DNA from: an uncultured Bacteroidales bacterium
GTDB taxonomy: Bacteria; Bacteroidota; Bacteroidia; Bacteroidales; ML635J-15
Direction of reading: 5' to 3'
NCBI GenBank assembly: GCA_937982115.1
Contig: CALJNE010000009.1
Span: forward strand, 88,582-143,626
DNA length: 55,045 nucleotides
The notes beneath the pieces were generated by a model. The model saw only the letters and a list, made by a program, of their open reading frames with translations, ran no database searches and had not been told where the DNA came from. Shown here piece by piece: positions 9,025 to 17,082 of this stretch. The position numbers were made by a program, and so were the translations under genes. Position 1 is the stretch's first letter; every line of letters starts with the position of its first letter.

Positions 9025-9411
9025 TTAACGTTTAGAGAACTGGAACCTTTTACGAGCTTTCTTTTGTCCCGGTTTTTTACGTTCAACAACTCTTGGATCT
9101 CGAGTTAAGAATCCTAAAGGTTTGAGTGTGGAACGATAATCAGGATTAACTTTCAATAAAGCTCTTGCTATTCCAAGTCGCAATGCTTCAGCTTGTCCTT
9201 TAATACCTCCTCCGTCAAGGTTAGCTTTAATGTCAAAGCTTTCTACCTTGTCAATTGCTTCGAGTGGCTGTTTTACTACATATTGATGATGGAGAACAGT
9301 AAAATATTCTTCCAATTTGCGACCATTAACAACAATGTTTCCTTTTCCTTCGCTCAGAAATACTCTGGCTACTGCGGCTTTTCTACGGCCTACTGCATTA
9401 TATACTTCCAT
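9025..9411 (-). CDS. rpsI: 30S ribosomal protein uS9
   Basis: uS9 sits in the head of the 30S subunit and its basic C-terminal tail reaches toward the P-site tRNA. The 128-residue sequence has the opening [14 protein letters not shown], the central [19 protein letters not shown], and ends in the highly basic [12 protein letters not shown] tail, all standard. It starts 5 bp downstream of rplM, the near-universal rplM-rpsI pairing, and is followed by a 110-bp gap before rpsB. Confidence 0.98.
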   Translation of the reverse strand: MEVYNAVGRRKAAVARVFLSEGKGNIVVNGRKLEEYFTVLHHQYVVKQPLEAIDKVESFDIKANLDGGGIKGQAEALRLGIARALLKVNPDYRSTLKPLGFLTRDPRVVERKKPGQKKARKRFQFSKR

Positions 9412-9416
9412 GCTCT

Positions 9417-9872
9417 TTATTTAATTGTATTTAAATTTAACACTGTTGGTTTTTGAGCTTCGTGTTTATGCTCATTTCCAACATACACATATAAATTACC
9501 GAAAATCTTATCGCCCAAACTGTTTTTTGGTAACATCCCTTTAACAGCTTTTTCGATTATGCGACGTGGATCCTTTGCTTTCATTGCTAGATAAGGTATC
9601 CTTTTCTGACCACCCGGATAACCGGAATGCCTGATATAAACTTTTGCATTTTCCTTATTACCGGTAAGTCTTACTTTTTCAGCATTAATAACTATCACAT
9701 TGTCACCACAGTCAACATGAGGTGTGTAAGATGGTTTATGCTTTCCTCTCAGGACATAAGCAACTTTAGATGCTAAACGCCCAAGAATTTCTCCTTCAGC
9801 ATCTACCACAAACCATTGTTTTTCAATGGTTTCTTTATTGGCTGTTAATGTTCTATAACTCAATGTTTTCAC
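9417..9872 (-). CDS. rplM: 50S ribosomal protein uL13
   Basis: uL13 is an early-assembly protein of the large subunit. The 151 residues match the family over the whole length: [19 protein letters not shown], the [19 protein letters not shown] stretch, and MLPKNSLGD near the C-terminus. The start is GTG at 9872; the first residues [12 protein letters not shown] are the usual Bacteroidota N-terminus, so GTG is preferred over any internal ATG. First gene of the ribosomal cluster; a well-formed promoter and a short possible leader precede it. Confidence 0.98.
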   Translation of the reverse strand: MKTLSYRTLTANKETIEKQWFVVDAEGEILGRLASKVAYVLRGKHKPSYTPHVDCGDNVIVINAEKVRLTGNKENAKVYIRHSGYPGGQKRIPYLAMKAKDPRRIIEKAVKGMLPKNSLGDKIFGNLYVYVGNEHKHEAQKPTVLNLNTIK

Positions 9873-9904
9873 TTCTCTAATTTTTTAATTAATAAAACTT
9901 TTTA

Positions 9905-9930
9905 CCCATACGGGCGGATGACCAAACGGA
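9905..9930 (-). promoter_or_regulatory. Possible short rplM leader hairpin
   Basis: In an otherwise A/T-rich 5' region, the minus strand has a 26-nt G/C-rich patch beginning about where transcription should start. TCCGT can pair with ATGGG (two wobble pairs), with GG/CC pairing inside. Leaders that bind uL13 exist in several phyla; whether this is one cannot be told from a single sequence. Confidence 0.3.
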
Positions 9931-9933
9931 CTG

Positions 9934-9962
9934 CAAAAATAATACTTTTTTATTTTATGCAA
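9934..9962 (-). promoter_or_regulatory. Promoter of the rplM-rpsI-rpsB-tsf operon
   Basis: The minus strand reads TTG (9962-9960), an 18-nt spacer, then TATTTTTG (9941-9934), a full match to the Bacteroidota TAnnTTTG -7 element. Expected start of transcription is near 9929, about 57 nt before the rplM GTG. Confidence 0.7.
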
Positions 9963-10102
9963 CATTTTTTCAACAATTATTTTTTATATTTTTATTTTAT
10001 GATTTTTTCCTTATTTCCAAGGCTTCTGCGATGATATAAAAATTTCCTGTTAAAAAAATATCAACAATTTTTCTTAATCTTTATCAATAAAGGAACAAAA
10101 TT

Positions 10103-10792
10103 TCATCCAAGTTCACAAATTTTTTTTAGTTTCTTAATGTCTTTCAATGTAATTTTTTTTCCTTCGAGTTTAATTATATTCTCCTTGCTGAATTCCGACA
10201 GTATCCTGATAACATTTTCCGGAGTTAAATCTATGAGCTGAGCTATTTCCTTACGTCTCAATGGAATTTCATAACTGTATGAATATTTGATTTTTTCGGC
10301 AAAAAACAACAAAACATATGCTATTCTTCCTCGCATATTTTTCATACTGAGCATAAGTTTCTGTAACATTATTTCATCGGTATTTTTGCTCATTTTCTCA
10401 ATTAGTGCAACTGCAAATTGCCCGTTATTTAAAGCAATGGATTTTATTTTATCCATTCTAATGCAACAAATAACTGAATCTGTAAGAGCAGAAACTCTAT
10501 ACTTATGATAAGGCTCAGAAAAAACCGTAAGCAAACTTACAAAATTCATTGGAGTACCAATACTGATTATTTGTTCTTTACCGATTTGATTATAAAAATA
10601 GTTTTTTACTAAACCTGATTTTAAGTAGAAAAAATCAACTACCGGATCTCCCTCTTTAACAATAATTTCTCCTTTTTTATAAAACTTCTCTTTTTTGAAA
10701 TCGCACAAGGAGTTTATTTCTTCATCTTTCATATTAGTAAGAACTAATTCGCGGTATTTGCAATTCTGACAATCGCAAGTTGTACTTCCCAT
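10103..10792 (-). CDS. Crp/Fnr-family transcriptional regulator with N-terminal Cys cluster
   Basis: A 229-residue regulator with a cyclic-nucleotide-binding-fold domain (about 35-130), a dimer helix and a winged helix-turn-helix (about 165-225; recognition region LTPENVIRILSEF). The N-terminus carries C6, C8 and C11 plus C30, and C109/C110 lie where FNR has its fourth ligand region, so an oxygen- or redox-responsive metal or Fe-S site is possible. The phosphate-binding cassette lacks the GE..RxA pattern of cAMP receptors, which argues against cAMP binding even though an adenylate cyclase is encoded nearby. It is divergent from the dus gene across 66 bp, so the two may share control. Fe-S binding is inferred from cysteine positions only. 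Confidence 0.85.
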   Translation of the reverse strand: MGSTTCDCQNCKYRELVLTNMKDEEINSLCDFKKEKFYKKGEIIVKEGDPVVDFFYLKSGLVKNYFYNQIGKEQIISIGTPMNFVSLLTVFSEPYHKYRVSALTDSVICCIRMDKIKSIALNNGQFAVALIEKMSKNTDEIMLQKLMLSMKNMRGRIAYVLLFFAEKIKYSYSYEIPLRRKEIAQLIDLTPENVIRILSEFSKENIIKLEGKKITLKDIKKLKKICELG

Positions 10793-10858
10793 TTATGAAT
10801 AATTACTTTTTTGTAAAATTAAAACTTTATCTTCACAGTCTAAAATTTTTTTAAAACT

Positions 10859-11842
10859 ATGTGTCCGGATATTTTTTTCGCACCGATACAGGGAATAACT
10901 GAGGCTGAATTTATAAATACTTATGATAAATTTTTTGGAGAGGATATTTTTAAATATTTTACTCCTTTCATGAGAATGGAATCTGATGAAAATAAGATCC
11001 GAAAAAAAGACTTGAAAAAAATTCATACCATTAATATTATTAATATAAAGCAAAAAGTTATACCACAATTTGTCGCAAATAATTATAACGATTTAGCAAA
11101 TTTTGCATCTCAACTTTCAGCAGAAGGATTTAATGAAATAAATTGGAATCTCGGTTGTCCTTTTCCTATGCTTGTGAAAAGAAAATTAGGCGGAGGATTA
11201 TTAGGAGATATAAATTTGATTACCAGATTATTAGATCAATTTTTCTCTCAAGCAGTTTCGGTAGTAGAGCTTTCCGTAAAAACCCGAATTGGAATAGAAA
11301 GTCCGGACGAAATTTTTAGACTCATTGAAATATTTAACCAATTTCCCTTAAAATACATAATCATTCATCCGCGAACAGTAATGCAGCAGTATTCCGGAAT
11401 CCCCCATAAAGAAATTTTTTATGAATGTATAAATATTTCAAAGAAGCCATTAATTTACAACGGAGATATCTTAACAAAAGACGACTATAATCAAATAATC
11501 AATTTATTACCGGATAATTACGAAAGAAAAATAATGATTGGAAGAGGTATATTAAAAAATTTGTTTTTGCCTGCGATTATAAAAGGTAATTTTCAAGAAT
11601 CAAATAATTTTGAAATTGTTTTAAAAATTCAAAATTTTCATTCCGAACTTCTTGAACAATATTGTCAAAGGCTTTGTGGAGATAAAAACATAATATTAAA
11701 GATGCTTCAACATTGGGAATATTTTTCTCTGATGTTTAATAATTCCGCTAAGATTTATAAAACTATCAAGAAATCACGAAATTTGAATCATTATATTGAA
11801 AACGTGAACAAAATATTTATGGAATACGACCTGAAATTTTGA
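10859..11842 (+). CDS. tRNA-dihydrouridine synthase family protein
   Basis: An FMN enzyme that reduces uridines in the tRNA D-loop using NADPH. The 327-residue TIM-barrel begins with the family segment FFAPIQGITEAEF, has the catalytic loop NLGCPFP with the proton-donor cysteine, then KTRIGI, the IIHPRT histidine region and the FMN phosphate-binding IGRGIL near residue 235. Which Dus subgroup it belongs to, and so which uridine it modifies, cannot be told. The gene stands alone: divergent from the Crp/Fnr gene, ended by a hairpin, and followed by a separately promoted bactofilin. Codon use is markedly A/T-rich like its surroundings. Confidence 0.9.
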   Translation: MCPDIFFAPIQGITEAEFINTYDKFFGEDIFKYFTPFMRMESDENKIRKKDLKKIHTINIINIKQKVIPQFVANNYNDLANFASQLSAEGFNEINWNLGCPFPMLVKRKLGGGLLGDINLITRLLDQFFSQAVSVVELSVKTRIGIESPDEIFRLIEIFNQFPLKYIIIHPRTVMQQYSGIPHKEIFYECINISKKPLIYNGDILTKDDYNQIINLLPDNYERKIMIGRGILKNLFLPAIIKGNFQESNNFEIVLKIQNFHSELLEQYCQRLCGDKNIILKMLQHWEYFSLMFNNSAKIYKTIKKSRNLNHYIENVNKIFMEYDLKF

Positions 11843-11868
11843 CAACTTAGTTAAACAAAATATTACTA

Positions 11869-11900
11869 AATAAGCTAATTGTCGAGACAATCTTATTTTA
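11869..11900 (+). terminator. Terminator after the dus gene
   Basis: AATAAG pairs with CTTATT and, inside a CTA bulge, ATTGTC pairs with GACAAT around a two-base centre (in practice a slightly larger loop). A short U-rich tract follows. It lies 27 bp after the dus stop and before the bactofilin promoter. Confidence 0.55.
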
Positions 11901-11945
11901 TATAGAATAACAATTCAAAATGTTTTAAATATAATAAATGAAAAT

Positions 11946-11953
11946 TATATTTG
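11946..11953 (+). promoter_or_regulatory. -7 element for the bactofilin gene
   Basis: TATATTTG is an exact TAnnTTTG match 22 bp before the bactofilin ATG. No convincing -33 TTG lies at the right distance, so strength is uncertain. Confidence 0.5.
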
Positions 11954-11975
11954 TAGAAACAAATTTTTAATCAAT

Positions 11976-12332
11976 ATGGCAAAGAATTACGAAGAATCAG
12001 TAAATAGCCTGAACATTATTGGTAATGGCACAGACATAACAGGAGACCTTATTTCAAACGGAGATATAAGAATTGACGGAAGCTTAAAAGGCAATTTGGT
12101 TACTCAAGCAAAGTTTGTATTAGGACAAACAGGAAAAATAAAAGGAGAAATTAAATGTAAAAATGCAGAAATTTCCGGAGTTATAGAAGGAGTTTTAAAT
12201 GTTGAAGAGTTGTTAGTATTAAAAAGCACTGCTCAGGTTTACGGAGATATTTTCACAGGAAAACTTTCAATTGAAGTTGGAGCTGTTTTTTCAGGTAACT
12301 GTAACATGGGGGGAAATATTAAAACAGAATAA
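11976..12332 (+). CDS. Bactofilin (polymer-forming cytoskeletal protein)
   Basis: Bactofilins form nucleotide-independent filaments as right-handed beta-helices and help organise cell shape or polar complexes. The 118 residues are almost entirely one bactofilin domain: IIGNGTDITGDLISNGDIRI at the start, then glycine/valine-spaced rungs (GSLKGNL, GKIKGEI, GVIEGVLN, AQVYGDI). There is no signal peptide or membrane helix. The gene sits four bases before the AtpZ-like gene, so it probably shares a transcript with the ATP synthase set, an arrangement also seen in other Bacteroidota; a functional link is not established. Confidence 0.93.
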   Translation: MAKNYEESVNSLNIIGNGTDITGDLISNGDIRIDGSLKGNLVTQAKFVLGQTGKIKGEIKCKNAEISGVIEGVLNVEELLVLKSTAQVYGDIFTGKLSIEVGAVFSGNCNMGGNIKTE

Positions 12333-12335
12333 TCA

Positions 12336-12551
12336 TTGAAAAAACCTGATAACAATTTTAATAAATTTATAAAATATTCTTCTTTAGCCATTGAAATGGC
12401 AATTCTAATTACAGGATGTGCCTTCTTGGGAAAATATCTTGATAAGCAAGTAGAAACTTCAAAACCTTTTTTCACTATAGGATTATCTCTTTTTGCAGTT
12501 ATTGGGTCGGTATATCTTATTATAAAACGTTTGCTTGATGATAATAAGTAA
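12336..12551 (+). CDS. AtpZ/AtpI-family F0F1 ATPase-associated membrane protein
   Basis: A 71-residue protein with two membrane helices (about 14-33 and 43-62) joined by a short polar hairpin, the shape of the AtpZ 'ATPase gene 1' family found at the head of atp operons. The pattern G.AFLGKYLDKQ between the helices fits the family. Members are thought to help c-ring assembly or cation uptake. The start is TTG at 12336, four bases after the bactofilin stop; no earlier start is possible and the first ATG is well inside helix 1. Confidence 0.8.
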   Translation: MKKPDNNFNKFIKYSSLAIEMAILITGCAFLGKYLDKQVETSKPFFTIGLSLFAVIGSVYLIIKRLLDDNK

Positions 12552-12933
12552 AAGGAATTTTCGATATTTCATTTATTACACGATTATAGGATTATTTCTA
12601 TTTGTTGTTCATTATTTTTTAATTAGATTTTTACCACAAATTTTTTATCCTGTTAAAATTTTAGAATCTCATTTATTCATATATTTAATCACACTAATTT
12701 TCCTGATAAGTTCAAAAATTATTACCAAGAAAGTAAAAAAAGAACTTGTTGGATATGTTTTTCTTGCTGCTGGATTATTAAAAATGTTTATTTGTGTGTT
12801 TTACTTGTTCCCTATAATACTTTCGTCCTTTGATTATAGGAAAGTGTATATAATACAATTTTTTGTGATATATTTCATTTATCTGTTTTTAGAAATTTTT
12901 TATTTTGCTTCCGAAAATAAAATGAAAGATTAG
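12538..12933 (+). CDS. Small four-helix membrane protein in the atp cluster
   Basis: A 131-residue, strongly hydrophobic protein with four predicted membrane segments (about 10-30, 43-62, 74-96, 103-122) and a lysine-rich loop (KIITKKVKKE) after the second. It starts at ATG 12538, overlapping the AtpZ-like gene by 14 bp; a TTG three bases earlier is also possible. Its place between atpZ and atpB is where other bacteria keep AtpI, so it may be a divergent AtpI analogue. I do not recognise the sequence itself, and the role is inferred from position. Confidence 0.7.
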   Translation: MIISKRNFRYFIYYTIIGLFLFVVHYFLIRFLPQIFYPVKILESHLFIYLITLIFLISSKIITKKVKKELVGYVFLAAGLLKMFICVFYLFPIILSSFDYRKVYIIQFFVIYFIYLFLEIFYFASENKMKD

Positions 12934-12945
12934 TAAAAATTTTTA

Positions 12946-12974
12946 TTGTTTTTTATTTTATAAAATTAAATTTG
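12946..12974 (+). promoter_or_regulatory. Promoter in front of atpB
   Basis: TTG (12946-12948), 18 nt, then TAAATTTG (12967-12974), a full consensus match. The expected transcript starts near 12979, giving a leader of about 17 nt before the atpB ATG. The structural ATP synthase genes can thus be expressed apart from the bactofilin/AtpZ part. Confidence 0.7.
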
Positions 12975-12995
12975 TAGCTGAATAAAACATTAGAT

Positions 12996-14117
12996 ATGAT
13001 TCGATTTTTGGCTTTGATAGCAGCGGGAGTATTTTTAACAATAAACCTTTATGCAGGAGTTCATACAAATGCTTCCCATGATGAAGAAGAAAAAGATTTC
13101 GATGTCAACGAATTAATAATGCATCACATCAAAGATGCTCATGAATGGCATATTCTTGATTATAAAAAATCTGACGGAACAATAAAATCGGTTTCCATTC
13201 CTTTACCAATTATTGTCTATTACAAAGGAAAAATAGATATTTTTCTATCCTCGGAATTTGAACATGGTCACAAAATTGTAACAAAAGGCAATAACAGCTA
13301 CATACTACATCACGAAAAAATATACATTGCCGATCCTGAATCAGAAACCGGATTAAAAATCGAAGAAAAAGACGGTGAACATGTAATTTTAAACGAAAAA
13401 CCTTTAGACTTTTCCATTACCAAGAATGTTTTTGCGATGTTTATAGTGGCAATTTTAATGATTTTTATTTTCACAAAAGTTGCTCGCTCATATCAGAAAA
13501 ATCCGGGTCGTCCTCGCGGTTTACAAGCATTTCTGGAGCCTTTAATTGTTTTTGTACGTGATGACATAGCCTACCCGAATTTAGGGAGTAAAGCCAATAA
13601 ATTCTTACCGTATTTATTAACCGTTTTCTTTTTCATCTTATTTAACAATCTTTTAGGAATTGTTCCTTTCTTTCCGGGAGGAGCAAATGTAACAGGGAAT
13701 ATTGCAGTTACAATGACGCTTGCAACATTTACATTTTTAGCAATAAACCTTAACGGAAACAAACATTATTGGCAACACAATTTTTGGATGCCCGGAGTAC
13801 CGGTATTTGTAAGACCTATTCTGGCTGTTGTGGAGTTAATGGGGATGTTTGTAAAACCTATAGCTCTTACAATCCGTCTTTTTGCAAATATTACCGCAGG
13901 TCATATTATCATTTTAAGCTTAGTTTCCTTGATATTTATTTTCAAATCATTAACGATGTCGCCGGTATCGGTAATATTTGTATTATTTATGAATTGTATG
14001 GAATTATTAGTTGCATTTCTGCAAGCATATATATTCACAATTTTATCGGCATTATTTATAGGCATTGCAGTTGAAGATCACGAACATCACGAAGCTCACG
14101 AACATGTATCACATTAG
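12996..14117 (+). CDS. atpB: ATP synthase F0 subunit a
   Basis: Subunit a forms the proton half-channels next to the c-ring. At 373 residues it is longer than the E. coli protein (271): the first 20 residues look like a signal peptide and residues 21-145 form a polar, His/Asp/Glu-rich N-terminal region, a layout typical of Bacteroidota. The membrane part holds the essential arginine in TIRLFANITAGH and the conserved MELLVAFLQAYIF segment. The tail ends in a His/Glu cluster (EDHEHHEAHEHVSH). First gene of the structural atp set, with its own promoter; atpE follows after 42 bp. Confidence 0.96.
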   Translation: MIRFLALIAAGVFLTINLYAGVHTNASHDEEEKDFDVNELIMHHIKDAHEWHILDYKKSDGTIKSVSIPLPIIVYYKGKIDIFLSSEFEHGHKIVTKGNNSYILHHEKIYIADPESETGLKIEEKDGEHVILNEKPLDFSITKNVFAMFIVAILMIFIFTKVARSYQKNPGRPRGLQAFLEPLIVFVRDDIAYPNLGSKANKFLPYLLTVFFFILFNNLLGIVPFFPGGANVTGNIAVTMTLATFTFLAINLNGNKHYWQHNFWMPGVPVFVRPILAVVELMGMFVKPIALTIRLFANITAGHIIILSLVSLIFIFKSLTMSPVSVIFVLFMNCMELLVAFLQAYIFTILSALFIGIAVEDHEHHEAHEHVSH

Positions 14118-14159
14118 TATTAAAATATTTTTTATGTTTAACTTTAATAAATTAGTATT

Positions 14160-14360
14160 ATGGTAGGAATTCCGGCAATTGGTGCTGCATTAGCAGTTAT
14201 TGGAGCCAGCTACGGCATTGGCAAAATTGGTAGCTCTGCAATGGACGCAATCGCAAGACAACCCGAAGCAGCAAAAAATGTTCAAACAGCTATGATTATT
14301 GCTGCTGCTTTAGTGGAAGGTGTTGCTCTTTTTGGCGTTGTTGTTGCTTTGTTACAGTAA
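14160..14360 (+). CDS. atpE: ATP synthase F0 subunit c
   Basis: The 66-residue hairpin protein whose ring turns during proton flow. Helix 1 carries the glycine-rich stretch GASYGIGKIGSSAM, the polar loop is ARQPEA, and the ion-binding carboxylate is E53 in helix 2 (ALVEGVALFG). Residues after E53 are Gly-Val, not the Ser/Thr seen in sodium-binding rings, so proton coupling is expected. Lys22 in helix 1 is a usual feature of the phylum. The protein is at the short end of the family. A strong hairpin separates it from atpF. Confidence 0.96.
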   Translation: MVGIPAIGAALAVIGASYGIGKIGSSAMDAIARQPEAAKNVQTAMIIAAALVEGVALFGVVVALLQ

Positions 14361-14367
14361 AATTTTT

Positions 14368-14400
14368 AGGTTTCTGTTGCGATTGGCAACAGAAACCTTT
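14368..14400 (+). terminator. Hairpin between atpE and atpF (attenuator-like)
   Basis: A perfect 13-bp stem (arms begin AGGTTTC and end GAAACCT) with a five-base loop GATTG, followed by only a short T-tract (TTTTAT). It lies 7 bp after the atpE stop and 29 bp before atpF. It could act as a partial terminator or as a 3' stabiliser that raises atpE mRNA relative to downstream genes, which need far fewer copies. Confidence 0.65.
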
Positions 14401-14426
14401 TATGGTAAACTTAAAAATTTAAAAAT

Positions 14427-14921
14427 ATGGATCTTGTAACCCCGGGTATAGGATTAATTTTCTGGACAGGAATTATATTTCTGACCTTATTGCTTATCTT
14501 GGCCAAAGTTGCATGGAAACCAATCAATAAAATGATTGAAAACCGCAACCAAAGCATTGAAGATGCTTTAAAAATGGCAGAAAAAGCCAGAGAAGAAATG
14601 AAACAATTACAGGCCGACAATGAAAAGATTCTCGCCGAAGCTCGTGCTGAAAGAGATAAAATGCTAAAAGAAGCCAGAGACATGAAAGAGCAAATTGTTG
14701 CTCAGGCTAAGGAAGAAGCAGTAAAAGAAATGGAAAGAATTCGCAAAAATGTCGGCATGGAAATCGAAGCTCAAAAAGCCGCAGCTATCGAAGAAATGAA
14801 AAATACAATTGTTGATTTATCAATAGAAGTTGCAAAAAAAGTTATCAGAAAAGAGCTTAAGTCCGACAACGAACATCAACAATTGGTTGAAAGCATGTTA
14901 AAAGACATTAAATTTAACTAA
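14427..14921 (+). CDS. atpF: ATP synthase F0 subunit b
   Basis: Subunit b is the membrane-anchored stator stalk. The 164 residues comprise one N-terminal membrane helix (about 8-28, GLIFWTGIIFLTLLLILAKV), then WKPINKMIENRNQSIEDAL, the usual start of the stalk, and a long charged helix rich in Ala, Glu and Lys to the end. The C-terminal VDLSIEVAKKVIRKEL is the segment that meets subunit delta. Only one b gene is present, as expected outside cyanobacteria. atpH follows with a one-base gap. Confidence 0.96.
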   Translation: MDLVTPGIGLIFWTGIIFLTLLLILAKVAWKPINKMIENRNQSIEDALKMAEKAREEMKQLQADNEKILAEARAERDKMLKEARDMKEQIVAQAKEEAVKEMERIRKNVGMEIEAQKAAAIEEMKNTIVDLSIEVAKKVIRKELKSDNEHQQLVESMLKDIKFN

Positions 14922-14922
14922 A

Positions 14923-15480
14923 ATGAATAAAGGCAAAATTGCTGTTAGATATTCTAAAGCTTTGTTTGAACTTGCTTTGGAAAAAAATGTTGTTGATGAA
15001 GTTTACAACGATCTTATGTATATTACCGACAGTATCGGATCTTATTCTAATTTTATGGCTCTATTCAACAACGTTATAATAACAAAAGAAGAGAAATTAA
15101 AAATTTTAAGCAGAGCTTTTGAAGAAAAAATTCATGAAATTACATGGAAGTTTTTGTGGTTTCTTATCGAACAACAAAGAGACAACCAACTTTATGAAAT
15201 TTTCATAAGTTTTAAAACACTATACAGAAAGCACAAAAACATAAAACTGGTAGTTATCACTACAGCGTATCCTCTAAGTGAAAATTTGAAAAATGAAATT
15301 ACAGAAATTTTCGCCAAAAAATTAAGCTCAAACATTGAATTAAAAACTGAAGTAAACTGCAATTTATTGGGAGGTGCTATTGTACGGATAGATAACAAGC
15401 AACTGGATTTAAGTGTAAGCACTCAATTAAACGAATTAAAGAAAGTTCTAAAATCAAAAGTATATACCAAAGATTTATAA
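14923..15480 (+). CDS. atpH: ATP synthase F1 subunit delta
   Basis: Delta joins the top of the F1 head to the b stalk. The 185 residues show the family's N-terminal helical domain (RYSKALFELALEKN) and the C-terminal signature LLGGAIVRIDNKQLDLSVSTQL. Length and position between atpF and atpA are standard; the gaps are one base upstream and 12 bases downstream. Confidence 0.96.
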   Translation: MNKGKIAVRYSKALFELALEKNVVDEVYNDLMYITDSIGSYSNFMALFNNVIITKEEKLKILSRAFEEKIHEITWKFLWFLIEQQRDNQLYEIFISFKTLYRKHKNIKLVVITTAYPLSENLKNEITEIFAKKLSSNIELKTEVNCNLLGGAIVRIDNKQLDLSVSTQLNELKKVLKSKVYTKDL

Positions 15481-15492
15481 AATTTTATAATT

Positions 15493-17076
15493 ATGATAAA
15501 AGATCTCAAACCATCGGAAGTTTCGAAAATAATTAAGCAGCAACTAGAAGGACTTACTGCAAAAACCAATCTCGAAGAAGTGGGTATTGTTTTACAGGTT
15601 GGAGATGGAATTGCTCGTATTCATGGTCTGGAAAATGTTCAAGCAAACGAACTTATCGAATTTGAAAATGGTACAAAAGGTATAGTTCTCAATCTTGAAG
15701 AAGATAATGTTGGTGCTGTATTGCTTGGTTCAAGTGAAGGTCTAAAAGAAGGCAATATTGTAAAAAGGCTTCGCCGCATTGCTTCGATTATGGTTGGTGA
15801 ATCAATGCTTGGTAGAGTTGTAAATACAATTGGTGAACCTGTTGACGGCAAAGGTCCTATTGAAGGAGAACTATTTGAAATGCCTCTCGAAAGAATAGCT
15901 CCAGGAGTTATTTTCAGACAACCTGTAAACGAGCCTTTACAAACCGGGATCAAAGCTATTGATTCTATGATTCCTATCGGCAGAGGACAAAGAGAGCTTA
16001 TTATCGGAGACCGTCAAACCGGAAAAACTTCAATAGCTATTGATACAATAATCAATCAAAGACAAAATTACGAAAAAGGGCAACCTGTTTATTGTATTTA
16101 CGTTGCTATTGGTCAAAAAGGTTCCACTGTTGCTACTATTGCAAAAACACTAGAAGACAATGGGGCAATGCCATACACAATTATCGTTACAGCATCTGCA
16201 TCTGATCCTGCAGCGATGCAATTCTATGCCCCTTATGCAGGTTGTGCTATTGGAGAATACTTCCGCGATACCGGACGTCCCGCTCTTATTATCTATGATG
16301 ATCTATCAAAACAAGCTGTAGCCTATCGTGAAGTTTCTTTATTGCTTAGAAGACCCCCAGGACGCGAAGCATATCCGGGCGATGTTTTCTATTTACATTC
16401 AAGATTGCTGGAACGTGCTGCTAAAATAATTCAATCAGATGAAATCGCAGCAAAAATGAACAATTTACCCGAATGTTTAAAAGGTAAAGTTAAAGGAGGT
16501 GGTTCTCTTACTGCTCTTCCAATAATTGAAACTCAAGCCGGAGACGTTTCAGCTTATATTCCTACCAATGTAATCTCAATTACAGATGGGCAGATTTTCC
16601 TGGAATCTTCTTTATTTAATTCCGGTATTCGACCTGCAATAAATGTCGGAATTTCTGTCTCTCGAGTTGGTGGAAATGCTCAAATCAAGTGTATGAAAAA
16701 AATTGCAGGAACGTTGAAGATTGACCAAGCTCAATTCAGAGAATTGGAAGCTTTTGCAAAATTTGGTTCCGACCTCGATGCTGCTACTCTTGCTATTATT
16801 GATAAAGGAAGAAAAAATGTTGAAATTCTTAAGCAAGAAGAAAGAGCTCCTGTAGCTGTTGAAAATCAAGCTGCGATAATTTTCTGCGGAACAAATTACT
16901 TGCTTAAAAATGTCCCTATCGATAAGATACGAGATTTCGAAGAAGAATACATCAGCTACTTAAATCTAAATCATAAGGACATTATGCAACGCCTTGCAAA
17001 AGGTGATTATGACGACGAAATAATTACTGTTCTAACAAATGTTGCTAATGAACTAACAAAAAAATACAACAATTAG
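15493..17076 (+). CDS. atpA: ATP synthase F1 subunit alpha
   Basis: The non-catalytic nucleotide-binding subunit of the F1 hexamer. The 527-residue protein has the beta-barrel domain ([15 protein letters not shown]), P-loop GDRQTGKTS, the [20 protein letters not shown] Walker B region, and the arginine-finger loop [10 protein letters not shown]. Full length with no irregularity. The partner subunit beta (atpD) and epsilon (atpC) genes are not in the window, so this locus alone cannot make a complete F1. Confidence 0.98.
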   Translation: MIKDLKPSEVSKIIKQQLEGLTAKTNLEEVGIVLQVGDGIARIHGLENVQANELIEFENGTKGIVLNLEEDNVGAVLLGSSEGLKEGNIVKRLRRIASIMVGESMLGRVVNTIGEPVDGKGPIEGELFEMPLERIAPGVIFRQPVNEPLQTGIKAIDSMIPIGRGQRELIIGDRQTGKTSIAIDTIINQRQNYEKGQPVYCIYVAIGQKGSTVATIAKTLEDNGAMPYTIIVTASASDPAAMQFYAPYAGCAIGEYFRDTGRPALIIYDDLSKQAVAYREVSLLLRRPPGREAYPGDVFYLHSRLLERAAKIIQSDEIAAKMNNLPECLKGKVKGGGSLTALPIIETQAGDVSAYIPTNVISITDGQIFLESSLFNSGIRPAINVGISVSRVGGNAQIKCMKKIAGTLKIDQAQFRELEAFAKFGSDLDAATLAIIDKGRKNVEILKQEERAPVAVENQAAIIFCGTNYLLKNVPIDKIRDFEEEYISYLNLNHKDIMQRLAKGDYDDEIITVLTNVANELTKKYNN

Positions 17077-17082
17077 TGAAAT

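Noticed and set aside
9961-10102. Possible small RNA or tRNA in the rplM/Crp gap
   Set aside because: The sequence is plain A/T-rich DNA without cloverleaf pairing, a strong hairpin or a terminator.
10103-10792. Direct cAMP receptor for the nearby cyclase
   Set aside because: The phosphate-binding cassette lacks the conserved GE..RxA pattern needed for cAMP binding; an N-terminal cysteine cluster points to another signal.
14160-14360. Unusual lysine in helix 1 and short length of AtpE, possibly a sodium-type ring
   Set aside because: Lys or Arg at this place and short c subunits are common in Bacteroidota as far as I recall, and the residues after E53 are not the Ser/Thr of sodium rings.
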